Shown one piece after another: positions 25,907-37,339 of a DNA stretch of 53,683 bases (position 1 is its first letter; every line of letters starts with the position of its first letter). Source of the DNA: Acidovorax sp. Lineage in GTDB: Bacteria; Pseudomonadota; Gammaproteobacteria; Burkholderiales; Burkholderiaceae_C. The notes under the pieces are model-generated. The model ran no database searches, was not told the origin of the DNA, and was given only the letters and a program-made list of their open reading frames with translations. The stretch is from contig NZ_JAPUDY010000083.1 in NCBI RefSeq assembly GCF_027492855.1, positions 1 through 53,683 on the forward strand, given 5' to 3'. The position numbers and the translations under genes are program-made.

Positions 25907-27313
25907 ATGACCGACGCCCTGAACCCGCGCACCCGCATGCTGCTGGAGGCGCCCATTGCGCCCACGCTGCTGCGGCTGGCTGCGCCCAATGTGCTGGTGA
26001 TGCTGGCGCAGGCGGGTGTCGGGCTCATCGAGACCTATTTCGTCGGCCAACTGGGCACGGATGCGCTGGCGGGCATGGCGCTGGTTTTCCCGGTCGTCAT
26101 GCTGATGCAGATGACCTCGGCGGGCGCCATGGGCGGTGGCATTGCCTCGGCCATCGCGCGGGCGCTGGGTGCACGCCGGCGTGACGATGCCGATGCGCTG
26201 GTGCTGCACGCGCTGGCCATCGCAGCGGTGTTTGCGTTGGTCTTTACCGTGGCGCTGGTGGGGGGAGGGCGCTGGCTCTACACCCGCATGGGCGGCACGG
26301 GCGGGGCGCTGGAGGCGGCGCTCATCTATTCCAACTGGGTGTTTGCAGGCGCTTTCCTGGTCTGGCTGTTCAACACGCTCTCAGCCGTGATCCGTGGCAC
26401 GGGCAACATGGCCGTGCCTGCCTACGTCACGGTGCTGGGCGCGTTTGTGCTGGTGCCGTTGTCGCCCTTGCTCATCTTTGGCTGGGGCGCCTTGCCGGGC
26501 CTGGGCATAGCGGGCGGTGCCATTGCGCTCATGGCGTACTATGCAGTGGGCAGCGCCGTGCTTGCGGCATATCTGTGGTCGCCGCGCAGCCTGCTGCGCC
26601 CGTCGTTCGCGCAGATCCGCTTTCGCTGGGCGCTGTTCCAAGACATTCTTCGTGTGGGCCTGGTGGGCACGGTGTCCACCGTGGCCACCAACCTGGCCAT
26701 TGGCGTGACGACCGCCTTGGTCGGGGGCTTTGGCACGGCGGCTATTGCGGGTTATGGCACGGCCTCGCGGCTTGAATACCTGCTGGTGCCGCTGGTGTTC
26801 GGCCTGGGCGCACCCCTGGTGGCCATGGTGGGCACCTGCATCGGCGCCGGCCAGCGCGAACGGGCGCTGCGCGCCACCTGGATCGGCGCCGCCATGGCGT
26901 TTGCGATGACCGAGGCCATCGGCCTGTGGGCTGCCGCCTATCCAGGCGCCTGGCTGCGGCTTTTCAACAGCGACCCGGCCATGATCGACGCGGGCGCGCT
27001 GTACCTGCGCACGGTCGGCCCGGTGTACGGCTTTTTTGGCCTGGGCCTGGTGCTGTACTTTGCCTCGCAGGGGGCAGGGCGCCTGATGTGGCCGGTGATC
27101 GGCAACATTGCGCGGCTGGCAGTGGCCGTAACCGGCGGCTGGCTGGCCCTGCGCTGGGGAGGCGGGCTGACCGCCGTGTTCGCCGCGCAGGGCGGGGCGC
27201 TGGTGTTGTACGGCCTGGTCAACGCCTGGGCCATCGCAGGCGGCGCCTGGTTTGGCCGGGTGGGTTGGCCGCGCAGCATGTCAGGCTTGCTGCGGCGGGT
27301 CCCGCAGGCTTGA
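25907..27313 (+). CDS. MATE family efflux transporter
   Basis: 468 aa from ATG 25907. Twelve helices in two pseudo-symmetric halves; the first half starts at LLRLAAPNVLVMLAQAGVGLIETYFVG (typical: APNVLVM, ETYFVGQLG) and the second near FQDILRVGLVGTVSTVATNL. It exports cationic compounds against Na+ or H+. It is the last gene of the MarR-MFS-MaoC-MATE run and is followed by a palindromic element that may help end transcription. Confidence 0.9.
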   Translation: MTDALNPRTRMLLEAPIAPTLLRLAAPNVLVMLAQAGVGLIETYFVGQLGTDALAGMALVFPVVMLMQMTSAGAMGGGIASAIARALGARRRDDADALVLHALAIAAVFALVFTVALVGGGRWLYTRMGGTGGALEAALIYSNWVFAGAFLVWLFNTLSAVIRGTGNMAVPAYVTVLGAFVLVPLSPLLIFGWGALPGLGIAGGAIALMAYYAVGSAVLAAYLWSPRSLLRPSFAQIRFRWALFQDILRVGLVGTVSTVATNLAIGVTTALVGGFGTAAIAGYGTASRLEYLLVPLVFGLGAPLVAMVGTCIGAGQRERALRATWIGAAMAFAMTEAIGLWAAAYPGAWLRLFNSDPAMIDAGALYLRTVGPVYGFFGLGLVLYFASQGAGRLMWPVIGNIARLAVAVTGGWLALRWGGGLTAVFAAQGGALVLYGLVNAWAIAGGAWFGRVGWPRSMSGLLRRVPQA

Positions 27314-27330
27314 ATTTATGCAAAAAAACG

Positions 27331-27381
27331 GCTCTAGCGCTTTATGAATAAGCGCTAGAAGCTATAAATATCATAGCAAAT
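27331..27381 (+). repeat. Dispersed palindromic element, copy D
   Basis: CTAGCGCT arm, 26 nt to AGCTAT, then AAATATC and the ATAGC second arm; nearly perfect 11-base stem. It lies between the convergent MATE and SDR stop codons, where it could work as a bidirectional hairpin. Confidence 0.9.
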
Positions 27382-27402
27382 GTAATGATTGCACCGGCTG
27401 CG

Positions 27403-28209
27403 TTACACGGGCACGGTGTAGTTCAGCGTCATGCGGCCACCGTCCACCGTCACGATTTCGCCGGTCACATAGCTTGCTGCGTCGCTGGCCAGCCAGGCCA
27501 CTACGTCGGCGATCTCGGAAGGCTCACCCAGCCGCTTCATGGGCGTGCGGCCCAGGATTTTGTTTTTGGCATCGTCGCTGGTCAGCACCGCCTTGGCGGC
27601 CAGCTCGGTGGCAATGGTGCCGGGCGCCACCGCGTTCACCCGGATGTTTTTGTCAGCCAGCGCCAGGGCCATCACGCGTGTGAGCTGGTTCACGCCACCC
27701 TTGCTCACGTTGTAGCTGGAGATATTGGGGATCGCCAGCACGCCGTTGACCGAACTCATGTTCACAATCGCGCCGCCGCTCGAGCCCACCATGGCCCGCG
27801 CCACCGCCTGGCCCACCAGGAACGAGCCCTTGAGATTGACCCGCAGCACGGCATCAAAGTCCGCCTCAGTCACCTCCAGAAAATCCGCCGCGCGAAAGAT
27901 GCCCGCATTGTTCACCAGCACATCAATACGCCCATGGGCCGCCAGCACCTGGGCCACCAGCGCATCCACCTGCAGCTTGTCGCCCACGTCACAACGCACA
28001 TACAGCGCGCCCAACGCCCGCGCCAAAGCCTGGCCACGCACATCATCAACGTCCACGATCACCGCCTTGGCTCCCTCGGCCACAAAGCGGCGCACGCAGG
28101 CTTCGCCAATCCCTTGCGCACCGCCAGTCACCACACAGACCCGGCCCTGGTGGCCAAAGTGGACGGAAGATGCAGAAGACGGTGTGGTTGTGGGGGTTGG
28201 AAAGTTCAT
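27403..28209 (-). CDS. SDR family oxidoreductase
   Basis: 268 aa from ATG 28209 (ATG 28215 also possible; the frame is open to 28323). Classical SDR: VCVVTGGAQGIG near residue 25, Asp after strand two (VIVDVDD) suggesting NAD+, LVNNAGIF, catalytic Ser in VNMSSVNG, SYNVSKGG with Tyr and Lys, and YVTGEIVTVDGG at the end. The substrate is unknown. It is convergent with the MATE gene. A spacer of almost 300 bases separates it from the tautomerase gene. Confidence 0.88.
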   Translation of the reverse strand: MNFPTPTTTPSSASSVHFGHQGRVCVVTGGAQGIGEACVRRFVAEGAKAVIVDVDDVRGQALARALGALYVRCDVGDKLQVDALVAQVLAAHGRIDVLVNNAGIFRAADFLEVTEADFDAVLRVNLKGSFLVGQAVARAMVGSSGGAIVNMSSVNGVLAIPNISSYNVSKGGVNQLTRVMALALADKNIRVNAVAPGTIATELAAKAVLTSDDAKNKILGRTPMKRLGEPSEIADVVAWLASDAASYVTGEIVTVDGGRMTLNYTVPV

Positions 28210-28462
28210 GGGCATGGATCGTAACGGCTTGCCGACGCCATAGAGAAAGAGAAGGTTTGGGCGCGGGATGGTGAAATGGTGGCTGCTGAGGTGTTGGGGT
28301 GGAAGTTGGCTCTGGGCATCCATGACTAGATACGATGTATATTATGTAAAATAACAAGTACGGACGCGTACGCTTTGCAATTGATAGCAGCGGTCCGACA
28401 GGAAGTCCCCTTCAATGGGCTGTTCGCCCCGATCGCTTCCTCAATTGCCTGCACTCAAAAGG

Positions 28463-28496
28463 AAAGCGGCTGTAGCTTTACAAGCTAAGCCGCTTT
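28463..28496 (-). terminator. Long hairpin behind the tautomerase gene
   Basis: AAAGCGGCT-G-TAGCTT (28463-28478) pairs with AAGCTA-AGCCGCTTT (28482-28496); one bulged G, 3-base loop. It lies 11 bases after the tautomerase stop. On the minus strand it is followed by a T-rich stretch. Confidence 0.75.
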
Positions 28497-28506
28497 CAAC
28501 ACATCT

Positions 28507-28887
28507 TTACGCGTATTGCGCCAATCCATTGCCAAGTGACCAATTCTCTTTCTGGACCTCAATGAGGTTGACGAATACGTCTTCTGAGCGAATGCCGGGG
28601 CTTTCGCCAAGCAACTGAGCAATCCTGCGAAACATTTCCTTCTTTTGTTCCACGGTGCGGGTGTTGTTCACAGTGATCTGAATCATCACAATATTCTCGC
28701 TTCGCTGAATCCCCAGGTATGAGGCTCCGTATCGGAAGTTTGCCGCGTCATGTTCGCTGATGGTCATGAATTGGTTGTCTTCTGGCACGTTGAATGTTTC
28801 ATGCATCGCCCTATGAAGGCTGTCAAAAATTGCTTGCCGGTAGGCTTCGGGTTTTCCGGCGCGCAGTGCAATGTGGGTCAATGGCAT
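28507..28887 (-). CDS. Tautomerase family protein
   Basis: 126 aa from ATG 28887, with AAAGGA upstream; that start yields the obligatory Pro directly after Met (MPLTHIALR), the catalytic base of the 4-oxalocrotonate tautomerase/MIF superfamily. The length and the QITVNNTRTVEQKKEMFRRI and VFVNLIEVQKENWSLG motifs fit the two-repeat tautomerase_2 type. It would isomerise or dehalogenate a small oxo acid. It is divergent from a LysR gene that probably controls it. Confidence 0.9.
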   Translation of the reverse strand: MPLTHIALRAGKPEAYRQAIFDSLHRAMHETFNVPEDNQFMTISEHDAANFRYGASYLGIQRSENIVMIQITVNNTRTVEQKKEMFRRIAQLLGESPGIRSEDVFVNLIEVQKENWSLGNGLAQYA

Positions 28888-28934
28888 TTCAGTCCTTTGT
28901 GAAGTGAAGTGCACATGCTATGTATATTCATTTG

Positions 28935-28959
28935 TTATCAAAAGAAATTTCAATGATAA
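28935..28959. promoter_or_regulatory. LysR-type inverted repeat
   Basis: TTATCA (28935-28940) and TGATAA (28954-28959) are perfect inverted arms in the 81-base spacer between tautomerase and LysR, inside AT-rich DNA. Confidence 0.55.
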
Positions 28960-28968
28960 GATTTTGAT

Positions 28969-29826
28969 ATGAACAGACGCCCGCTAGACTTGGATGCTGT
29001 TGCCGCATTTATCCAAATTGCCGAACTCGGCAGCTTCACTCGTGCGGCGGAAGCCACGCAGACAACACAGGCTGCAGTCAGCCTGAAGCTCAAACGGCTT
29101 GAGGACCGATTGGGTTGCCGTCTTTTTGAACGCACGCCAAGGCATGTAGAGCTTTCGCCCAAAGGTTCTGCTTTTCTCAGCCATGCCCGTGAACTGCTTG
29201 AAGCCAACCACCGAGCCCTCAACGCATTTACAGGCGCAAGGCGGCGGCTCACCATCGGCATCAGCGATCACGTAGCCGGGCCGGAGCTGCCAGCACTGAT
29301 TGCCCGGATGAACGCCCAGGACCCTGAACTATTAATCGCCATTCGGATTGCGTCTTCAGGTGATTTGCTGCAAAGCTTCGACAGAAGGGAGCTCGATACC
29401 GTGATAGTCCGCCTGCACACGGGGCGGGCGGACGGAGAAATCCTGGCCGAAGAAAAATTCGGCTGGTTTGCCTCTCCAAGTTGGTTGCACCGCCCCGAAG
29501 AACCGCTGCCTTTGGCCACAATGGCTGAGCCTTGTGGGGTACGTCAGATGGCTGGCGAGTATCTGGACAAAGCAGCGGTGCCATGGACCGAAGTCTTTGT
29601 AGGAGGCGGTGTGGCAGCCGTAACTGCCGCTGTAATGGCTGGCATTGGCATTGCCGCCTTGGCCCCACGAATGCTGCCATTTGGCGCTGTGAATGTAGGC
29701 TCCAAGTTGAGGCTCCCTGAATTACCGCTCCTGCCGGTGCTATTGCACTCACGACACAAAGATGAGCGGTCGCGTGACGTGGTTGCAGCGCTTGCTGCAG
29801 CGTTCAAAAGTGCAATCCGAGGTTAG
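28969..29826 (+). CDS. LysR family regulator
   Basis: 285 aa, slightly short for the family. The helix-turn-helix is LDAVAAFIQIAELGSFTRAAE, then TTQAAVSLKLKRLEDRLGCRLFERTPR. An effector domain follows with ISDHVAGPELPALIARM. It is divergent from the tautomerase gene, so it is the probable regulator of it. Base composition is a little lower in G+C than the neighbours. Confidence 0.88.
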   Translation: MNRRPLDLDAVAAFIQIAELGSFTRAAEATQTTQAAVSLKLKRLEDRLGCRLFERTPRHVELSPKGSAFLSHARELLEANHRALNAFTGARRRLTIGISDHVAGPELPALIARMNAQDPELLIAIRIASSGDLLQSFDRRELDTVIVRLHTGRADGEILAEEKFGWFASPSWLHRPEEPLPLATMAEPCGVRQMAGEYLDKAAVPWTEVFVGGGVAAVTAAVMAGIGIAALAPRMLPFGAVNVGSKLRLPELPLLPVLLHSRHKDERSRDVVAALAAAFKSAIRG

Positions 29827-29924
29827 ATCGTGCCGGCCCGTACGGTGAGCGATAGAACGGGGCCGGGGTGTCGGACATCTGTTCGTGCAAGAATCCTTGC
29901 GACCGTCTTTGTTCCTCCTGTCCT

Positions 29925-30530
29925 ATGCACCCCATCCGCCTATCTCGCCGCGCTAGCGCCCATCTGTTCCTGTCGCTGGTCTTCTTTGCATCGCTTGCCC
30001 TCATGGCGCTGAAACCTGCCCATGCAGCGCCTCCCGTTGCCTACAGTAAAGATGGTGTGAGTTTTGAGCACCCGGCGGACTGGAAGGTCGCAGAAGACGT
30101 GGTCGCGCAGGACGAAACCCGTCTGCGCAGCATCGACCTTGAAGGCCCCAACCAGGCTGTGGTGAGCTTCATGTTCAGCCCCTTTCTTGCAGGCCAGGAC
30201 ATCGAGAAATTCGCGGCGACAGCTGCCCGCAATCGCGAGAACGCTGCGCGGGACAACACCGCGCAACAGGCCCGGATGGGCCCTGCAAAGGCCGGGCCTA
30301 TTACCCGCCAGGTGGCCGGCAAGGAAAACAAAGGCGTCTCGCAGCGCTTCGTCGTCAGCCTGCTGGGCCAGAACCTGCCGCACGAGGCGCGTTTCTTCAA
30401 GGCCACCCTTGGCGAGACCACCGTGATCGTGATGACCCAGGTATCGGACGAAGACGCCAAGGCAACGGAGCCGGGCCTGGTGATGGCGCTCGACACGCTG
30501 CGCTTCAGCGGCAGCACCGGCAAGCGCTGA
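29925..30530 (+). CDS. Exported protein of unknown function
   Basis: 201 aa from ATG 29925 (the frame starts at 29868). A long signal peptide (residues 10-36, ending ALKPAHAAPP) is followed by a domain starting YSKDGVSFEHPADWKVAED. This fold entry is common in small periplasmic or lipid-associated proteins related to PsbP/Mog1-like domains. There is no catalytic motif and no Cys in the mature part. It stands alone, convergent with the YeeE/YedE genes. A palindrome GAGCGCGCGCTC follows at its stop. Confidence 0.7.
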   Translation: MHPIRLSRRASAHLFLSLVFFASLALMALKPAHAAPPVAYSKDGVSFEHPADWKVAEDVVAQDETRLRSIDLEGPNQAVVSFMFSPFLAGQDIEKFAATAARNRENAARDNTAQQARMGPAKAGPITRQVAGKENKGVSQRFVVSLLGQNLPHEARFFKATLGETTVIVMTQVSDEDAKATEPGLVMALDTLRFSGSTGKR

Positions 30531-30562
30531 GCGCGCGCTCCCGTTTCTGACCCCAAGAGCAG

Positions 30563-31000
30563 TTACTGCTCCACCAGTCTGCCGCGCGCGCGGCCCTCGG
30601 CCCATTCAAACAGCCACATGCCCGCCAGCATGGCTAGCACAAAGGCGATGGCTTTGGGTTGACCGGCTCCCACCGACACAATCGCCGGGCCGGGGCAAAA
30701 GCCCGCCAGGCCCCAGCCCGCGCCAAACACAAAGCTGCCCGCCACCAAACGGCGGTCAATGCCACGGGCCGTGGGCAGGTGCATGGCGCCGCCCAAAAAG
30801 CTGGTGGTGCGCTTTTTGGCGACAGCAAACGCCGCCGCGCCGACCGCGATGGCGCCTGCCATGACAAAGGCCAGCGATGGGTCCCACAGGCCCGCCAAGT
30901 CGAGGAAGCCCAGCACCTTGCCGGGGTCCGTCATGCCAGAGACGATGAGGCCCACGCCGAACATCAGACCCACCCAAAATTCTGCAATACGGTTCTTCAT
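30563..31000 (-). CDS. YeeE/YedE half-transporter, second half (PmpB-like)
   Basis: 145 aa, four to five helices. The motif GWGLAGFCPGPAIVSVGAG holds the conserved Cys that contacts the thiol or thiosulfate substrate in YeeE/TsuA, and FGVGLIVSGMTDPGKVLGFLD is the family N-terminal signature. It is half the size of TsuA and is paired with the upstream gene, so the two together probably form one sulfur-species channel in the inner membrane. Last gene of the BigR-type operon. Confidence 0.9.
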   Translation of the reverse strand: MKNRIAEFWVGLMFGVGLIVSGMTDPGKVLGFLDLAGLWDPSLAFVMAGAIAVGAAAFAVAKKRTTSFLGGAMHLPTARGIDRRLVAGSFVFGAGWGLAGFCPGPAIVSVGAGQPKAIAFVLAMLAGMWLFEWAEGRARGRLVEQ

Positions 31001-31039
31001 ATCAATGCTCCCATGGGGTTTAAGGGGTTCGAGGGACGC

Positions 31040-31474
31040 TCAGCCCAGCACATGCCGCGCAATAAACACCGTGACAAACCCCGCGCCCATAAAAGCCAGG
31101 GTGGCCACCAGCGACCGTGGCGACAGGCGCGAGAGCCCACAAACCCCGTGCCCGCTGGTGCACCCCGATCCATAGCGCGTGCCCACACCCACCAGCAGCC
31201 CGGCCACCACCACCATGCCCCAGCCCGCATCAATGCGCGGTGGTGGTACAGCACCCGCAAACAAGCCATACAGGCCGGGGGCTACCAGCATGCCCAACAC
31301 CAAGGCCAGGCGCCAACCAATATCGTCCGCACGTGGGCGCAGCAAACCACCCACGATGCCGCTGATGCCCAGAACCCGGCCATTGAACAGCAGGAACAGC
31401 GCCGCGGCCAGGCCCAGCAGAAGGCCGCCCGCCAAAGCTGTCCAGGGTGTGAAATGGGTCCAATCGATCAACAT
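31040..31474 (-). CDS. YeeE/YedE half-transporter, first half (PmpA-like)
   Basis: 144 aa from ATG 31474. Four to five helices with the signature YGSGCTSGHGVCGLSRLS, whose two Cys are sulfur-contacting positions in TsuA. It overlaps the regulator gene by 7 bases and is followed by the second half after 39 bases. The split into two proteins is the known PmpA/PmpB arrangement of bacteria that handle sulfide, sulfite or thiosulfate. Confidence 0.9.
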   Translation of the reverse strand: MLIDWTHFTPWTALAGGLLLGLAAALFLLFNGRVLGISGIVGGLLRPRADDIGWRLALVLGMLVAPGLYGLFAGAVPPPRIDAGWGMVVVAGLLVGVGTRYGSGCTSGHGVCGLSRLSPRSLVATLAFMGAGFVTVFIARHVLG

Positions 31475-31815
31475 GCCTGGCTCTCCCTGGCGGCCACCTG
31501 GGATGGGCCGCAAAACTGTTCAAACAACACATCCATCACCGCCAGCGCCTGCGGGCTGGCGATTTCGTAATAGATGTTCTTGCCCTCGCGGCGGGTGTTG
31601 ACCAGGCCATCCTCGCGCAGCACACCCAGTTGCTGCGACAGCGTGGGCTGGGAGATGCCAACCAACGCCTCCAACTCCCCTACCCGCTTCTCGCCCTGGC
31701 TCAATTGGCACAGCAGCAGCAGGCGGTCGGGGTTGGAGAGCACTTTCATGAGGCGGCAGGCGCTGTCGGCCGAACGGCGCAGGCTTTCGAGGTCGATGGT
31801 GGCTTCGGCGCGCAT
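31468..31815 (-). CDS. ArsR-family sulfide sensor, BigR/SqrR-like
   Basis: 115 aa from ATG 31815, which has CAGGAG 9 bases upstream. Winged helix: LMKVLSNPDRLLLLCQLSQGE, then VGELEALVGISQPTLSQQLGVL and RREGKNIYYEI. The two cysteines of BigR and SqrR are both present (LLLLC near residue 36 and FEQFC near residue 103), in the positions that form a di- or tetrasulfide when persulfide accumulates. It therefore should release DNA on reactive sulfur exposure. It heads the operon with two transporter halves and is divergent from the Blh-like gene; the AT-rich spacer is its likely operator. Confidence 0.9.
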   Translation of the reverse strand: MRAEATIDLESLRRSADSACRLMKVLSNPDRLLLLCQLSQGEKRVGELEALVGISQPTLSQQLGVLREDGLVNTRREGKNIYYEIASPQALAVMDVLFEQFCGPSQVAARESQAC

Positions 31816-31854
31816 CGTGGTGCACTCCTGATTTATGAGATGGCCCATAGTTTA

Positions 31855-31883
31855 TTGACAAACAATATATAAATCAATAAATT
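31855..31883 (+). promoter_or_regulatory. Promoter of the Blh-like gene with AT-rich BigR-type operator
   Basis: TTGACA (31855-31860), 17 bases, TAAATT (31878-31883). The surrounding 31863-31893 is an AT-rich imperfect inverted repeat (CAATATATAAAT and AAATTATAAAAATTG), as expected for a BigR/SqrR site between two divergent operons. Confidence 0.65.
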
Positions 31884-31912
31884 ATAAAAATTGAAACTCA
31901 AAGCCAGCAAAG

Positions 31913-32821
31913 ATGAAACCTCAGATACAGGCCTTCTTCGACGACGCCACCTGGACCGTGAGCTACGTCATCTTTGACCAGCCTGGAGGCCACTGCGCAC
32001 TGGTGGATTCGGTGCTGGACTACGACCCCAAGTCGGGCCGCACCCGCACACACTCTGCCGAGCGGCTGATCGAGTTCGTTCAGGCCCGCAGCCTGAAAGT
32101 GCAGTGGATCCTGGAAACCCACGCGCATGCCGACCACCTGTCGGCCGCGCACTACTTGCGCGGCAAATTGGGGGGGCGCATCGCCATCAGCGCGGCGATC
32201 ACCCAGGTGCAAGAGGTGTTCAAGGCCCTCTTTCACCTGGAGCCGGGGTTCCGGCCAGACGGCCGCCAGTTCGACCATCTGCTGCACGACAACGAGGTGT
32301 TTCGCATCGGCCAGCTCGAAGCCATGGCCCTGGCCGTGCCGGGCCACACCCCGGCATGTATGGCCTACCAGGTGGGCGATGCGGTGTTTGTGGGCGACAC
32401 CTTGTTCATGCCCGATGTGGGTACGGCGCGCTGCGACTTCCCGGGCGGCAATGCACACACGCTCTACCAATCGGTGCGCAGGCTGCTGAGCCTGCCGCCG
32501 CAGACCCGCCTTTTTATGTGCCACGACTACCCGCCCACCGGGCGCGCTATCGCATGGCAGACCACAGTGGCCGAGCAGCGCGCCCACAACATCCACGTGC
32601 ACGACGGCGTGACCGAAGACGCCTTCGTGGCCTTGCGCACGCGGCGTGATGCCACGCTCGACATGCCCACGCTGATCCTGCCCTCGGTGCAGGTGAACAT
32701 CCGGGCCGGGGCGATGCCGCCGGCCGAAGACAACGGCGTGGCCTACCTGAAGATACCGGTCAATGCACTGTGCGAGCCCGTTCAGGCGCCCTGCCCTGTT
32801 TCCCATTCATCCGAAATCTGA
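31913..32821 (+). CDS. Blh-like MBL-fold hydrolase, probable persulfide dioxygenase
   Basis: 302 aa. Metallo-beta-lactamase fold with the metal motif ETHAHADHLSAAHYL (THxHxDH), VPGHTPACMAYQVG (third His), FVGDTLFMPDVGTARCDFPGG (bridging Asp and the family DxGTARCDFPGG signature) and LFMCHDYPP (last His). The DVGTARCDFP signature and the size match the Blh/ETHE1-like group regulated by BigR, which oxidises glutathione persulfide to sulfite using a single iron. It is divergent from the BigR-like gene and followed by an OsmC gene 21 bases on. Confidence 0.9.
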   Translation: MKPQIQAFFDDATWTVSYVIFDQPGGHCALVDSVLDYDPKSGRTRTHSAERLIEFVQARSLKVQWILETHAHADHLSAAHYLRGKLGGRIAISAAITQVQEVFKALFHLEPGFRPDGRQFDHLLHDNEVFRIGQLEAMALAVPGHTPACMAYQVGDAVFVGDTLFMPDVGTARCDFPGGNAHTLYQSVRRLLSLPPQTRLFMCHDYPPTGRAIAWQTTVAEQRAHNIHVHDGVTEDAFVALRTRRDATLDMPTLILPSVQVNIRAGAMPPAEDNGVAYLKIPVNALCEPVQAPCPVSHSSEI

Positions 32822-32842
32822 ACCCGCCCGGAGGTCTTTTTT

Positions 32843-33289
32843 ATGAGCCAAGAGCAAGTCACCGTCGAACTCGTCCAGCAGCAGGACTACCGCTTTGACA
32901 TCCAGTTCGGCGCATCCGTCCCCAACCTGATCGGCGACGAGCCTGCCCCACTGGGCACCGGCACGGGGCCTTCGCCCGTGCAACTGCTGTGCGCGGCGGT
33001 GGGCAACTGCCTCACTGATTCGCTGCTGTTCGCCCTGCGCAAGTTCAAGCAGACCCCGGAGCCCTTGCGCGCCACCGTGGTGGCCGAGATCGGACGCAAC
33101 CCCGAAGGCCGCCTGCGCGTGCTGCGCATGGGTGCCAGCCTGCACCTGGGCGTGCCCGCCAGCCAACTGCAGCACCTGGACCGCGTGCTCAGCCAGTTCG
33201 AAAGCTATTGCACGGTGACACAAAGCGTGGGCCAGGGAATTCCCATCGCCGTGAAGGTGCTGGACGCCGACGATGTGGTCCTGAAATAA
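32843..33289 (+). CDS. OsmC family protein
   Basis: 148 aa with AGGTC-type site before the ATG. The OsmC fold has the two redox cysteines: AAVGNCLTDSL (near residue 56) and ESYCTVTQSV (near residue 123). Family members reduce organic peroxides or, in sulfur loci, carry persulfides. It directly follows the Blh-like gene in one operon, so a role in handling hydropersulfide or sulfane sulfur is likely. Confidence 0.88.
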   Translation: MSQEQVTVELVQQQDYRFDIQFGASVPNLIGDEPAPLGTGTGPSPVQLLCAAVGNCLTDSLLFALRKFKQTPEPLRATVVAEIGRNPEGRLRVLRMGASLHLGVPASQLQHLDRVLSQFESYCTVTQSVGQGIPIAVKVLDADDVVLK

Positions 33290-33685
33290 GCCCTGCAACG
33301 CCCAGGTCTTTGCCTCTTTCCAGGAAACATTTCAAAAATATGGAGTGATACGGCGTGGCTGCCTTGGGCTGTGCAGCCAAGCAAAACTGCTCTTCAATAA
33401 GCAACACACAACGGCTTTATCAGTAGGCACCGTCAGTCACTCAAACAACTATTTCAATCAAAAATAATAGCAAACTATCCAATATTAAAAAGCGCTAACA
33501 CTGTATTTTTCGTGGAAATCTCTTTCCCGCCTGATTTTTTCTCATAGCCCCACGCATGAACCCGTGCGCGCCTGCCCCTGTCTGCGTTGGCACATCAGGC
33601 CCCACGGAGATCATCGCGAGTTGCCAAAAATTTGTTTACATTTTGCTCATGCATGGCGAGACTGTTGCGAAAAAGGGGGATCGCC
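33290..33685. other. Intergenic region before the signalling operon
   Basis: No gene is supported. AT-rich DNA at 33400-33550 contains a degenerate palindromic-element copy. The frame of the next gene is open from 33587, but the first 33 residues have no protein character and ATG 33686 has the ribosome site. Confidence 0.5.
33467..33498 (-). repeat. Degenerate palindromic element, copy H
   Basis: On the minus strand TTAGCGCT is followed 26 nt later by TGCTAT, so the left arm and spacing are kept but the right arm of the first stem is lost. Confidence 0.4.
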
Positions 33686-34219
33686 ATGCAAGCATGTTTT
33701 TCGGGGGAACGCCTGGGTGCCGGTTGGGGCCGTGGCCTCGTTGTTAGTGCACTCGCGCTGTCAGTTTCCTTCGGAGTCCAGGCCCTCGAAAAGCCTACCG
33801 GCCCGGTGCTCCTCACCATCGAGGGGACCATCACCAAGGCCAACCAGGGCCAGCAGGCCCAGTTCGACATGAAGATGCTGGAGAGGCTGCCCCAGCACAC
33901 CTTCTCCACACAAACACCCTGGTACCCCAGCGTCGTTACCTTCACCGGCCCCCTGCTGCGTGATGTGCTGGCTGCCGTGGGGGCCAAGGGGACCAAGATC
34001 ACGGCAGTGGCCCTGAACGACTACAAGACCGAGATCCCTGCGGATGACGCCACCCGCCACGACGTGATCGTGGCCCGCCTGATGAACAACCGGCCCATGC
34101 CCATCCGCGAAAAGGGGCCGCTGTTCATCGTGTACCCGTTCGACGCCAAGGCCGAGCTGCGCAGTGAGCTGTACTACAACCGCGCGGCCTGGCAGCTCAA
34201 CGCCTTGCGGATACGGTAG
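33686..34219 (+). CDS. Small exported SUOX-fold (molybdopterin-domain-like) protein
   Basis: 177 aa from ATG 33686 with AAAAGGGGG upstream. A signal peptide (residues 17-34, LVVSALALSVSFGVQALE) leads to a domain starting LLTIEGTITKANQGQQAQFDMK. It goes on with FSTQTPWYPSVVTFTGPLLRDVL and ends in KAELRSELYYNRAAWQLNAL, the pattern of small oxidoreductase molybdopterin-binding-domain proteins. The mature protein has no Cys at all, so it cannot supply the usual molybdenum-ligating cysteine. It precedes a hybrid kinase by about 70 bases, so it may be a periplasmic ligand-binding partner of the sensor. Confidence 0.8.
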   Translation: MQACFSGERLGAGWGRGLVVSALALSVSFGVQALEKPTGPVLLTIEGTITKANQGQQAQFDMKMLERLPQHTFSTQTPWYPSVVTFTGPLLRDVLAAVGAKGTKITAVALNDYKTEIPADDATRHDVIVARLMNNRPMPIREKGPLFIVYPFDAKAELRSELYYNRAAWQLNALRIR

Positions 34220-34288
34220 CCATCACCGGCCTACCCGTTCAAGCGCACACACCTACTTACTCACACACACTTCTTCCTCCACCTAGGC

Positions 34289-37331
<3,043 letters not shown>

Positions 37332-37339
<8 letters not shown>

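Noticed and set aside
33290-33590. tRNA or small RNA gene in the AT-rich spacer
   Set aside because: No cloverleaf, no TTCGA-type T-arm and no convincing terminator were seen.
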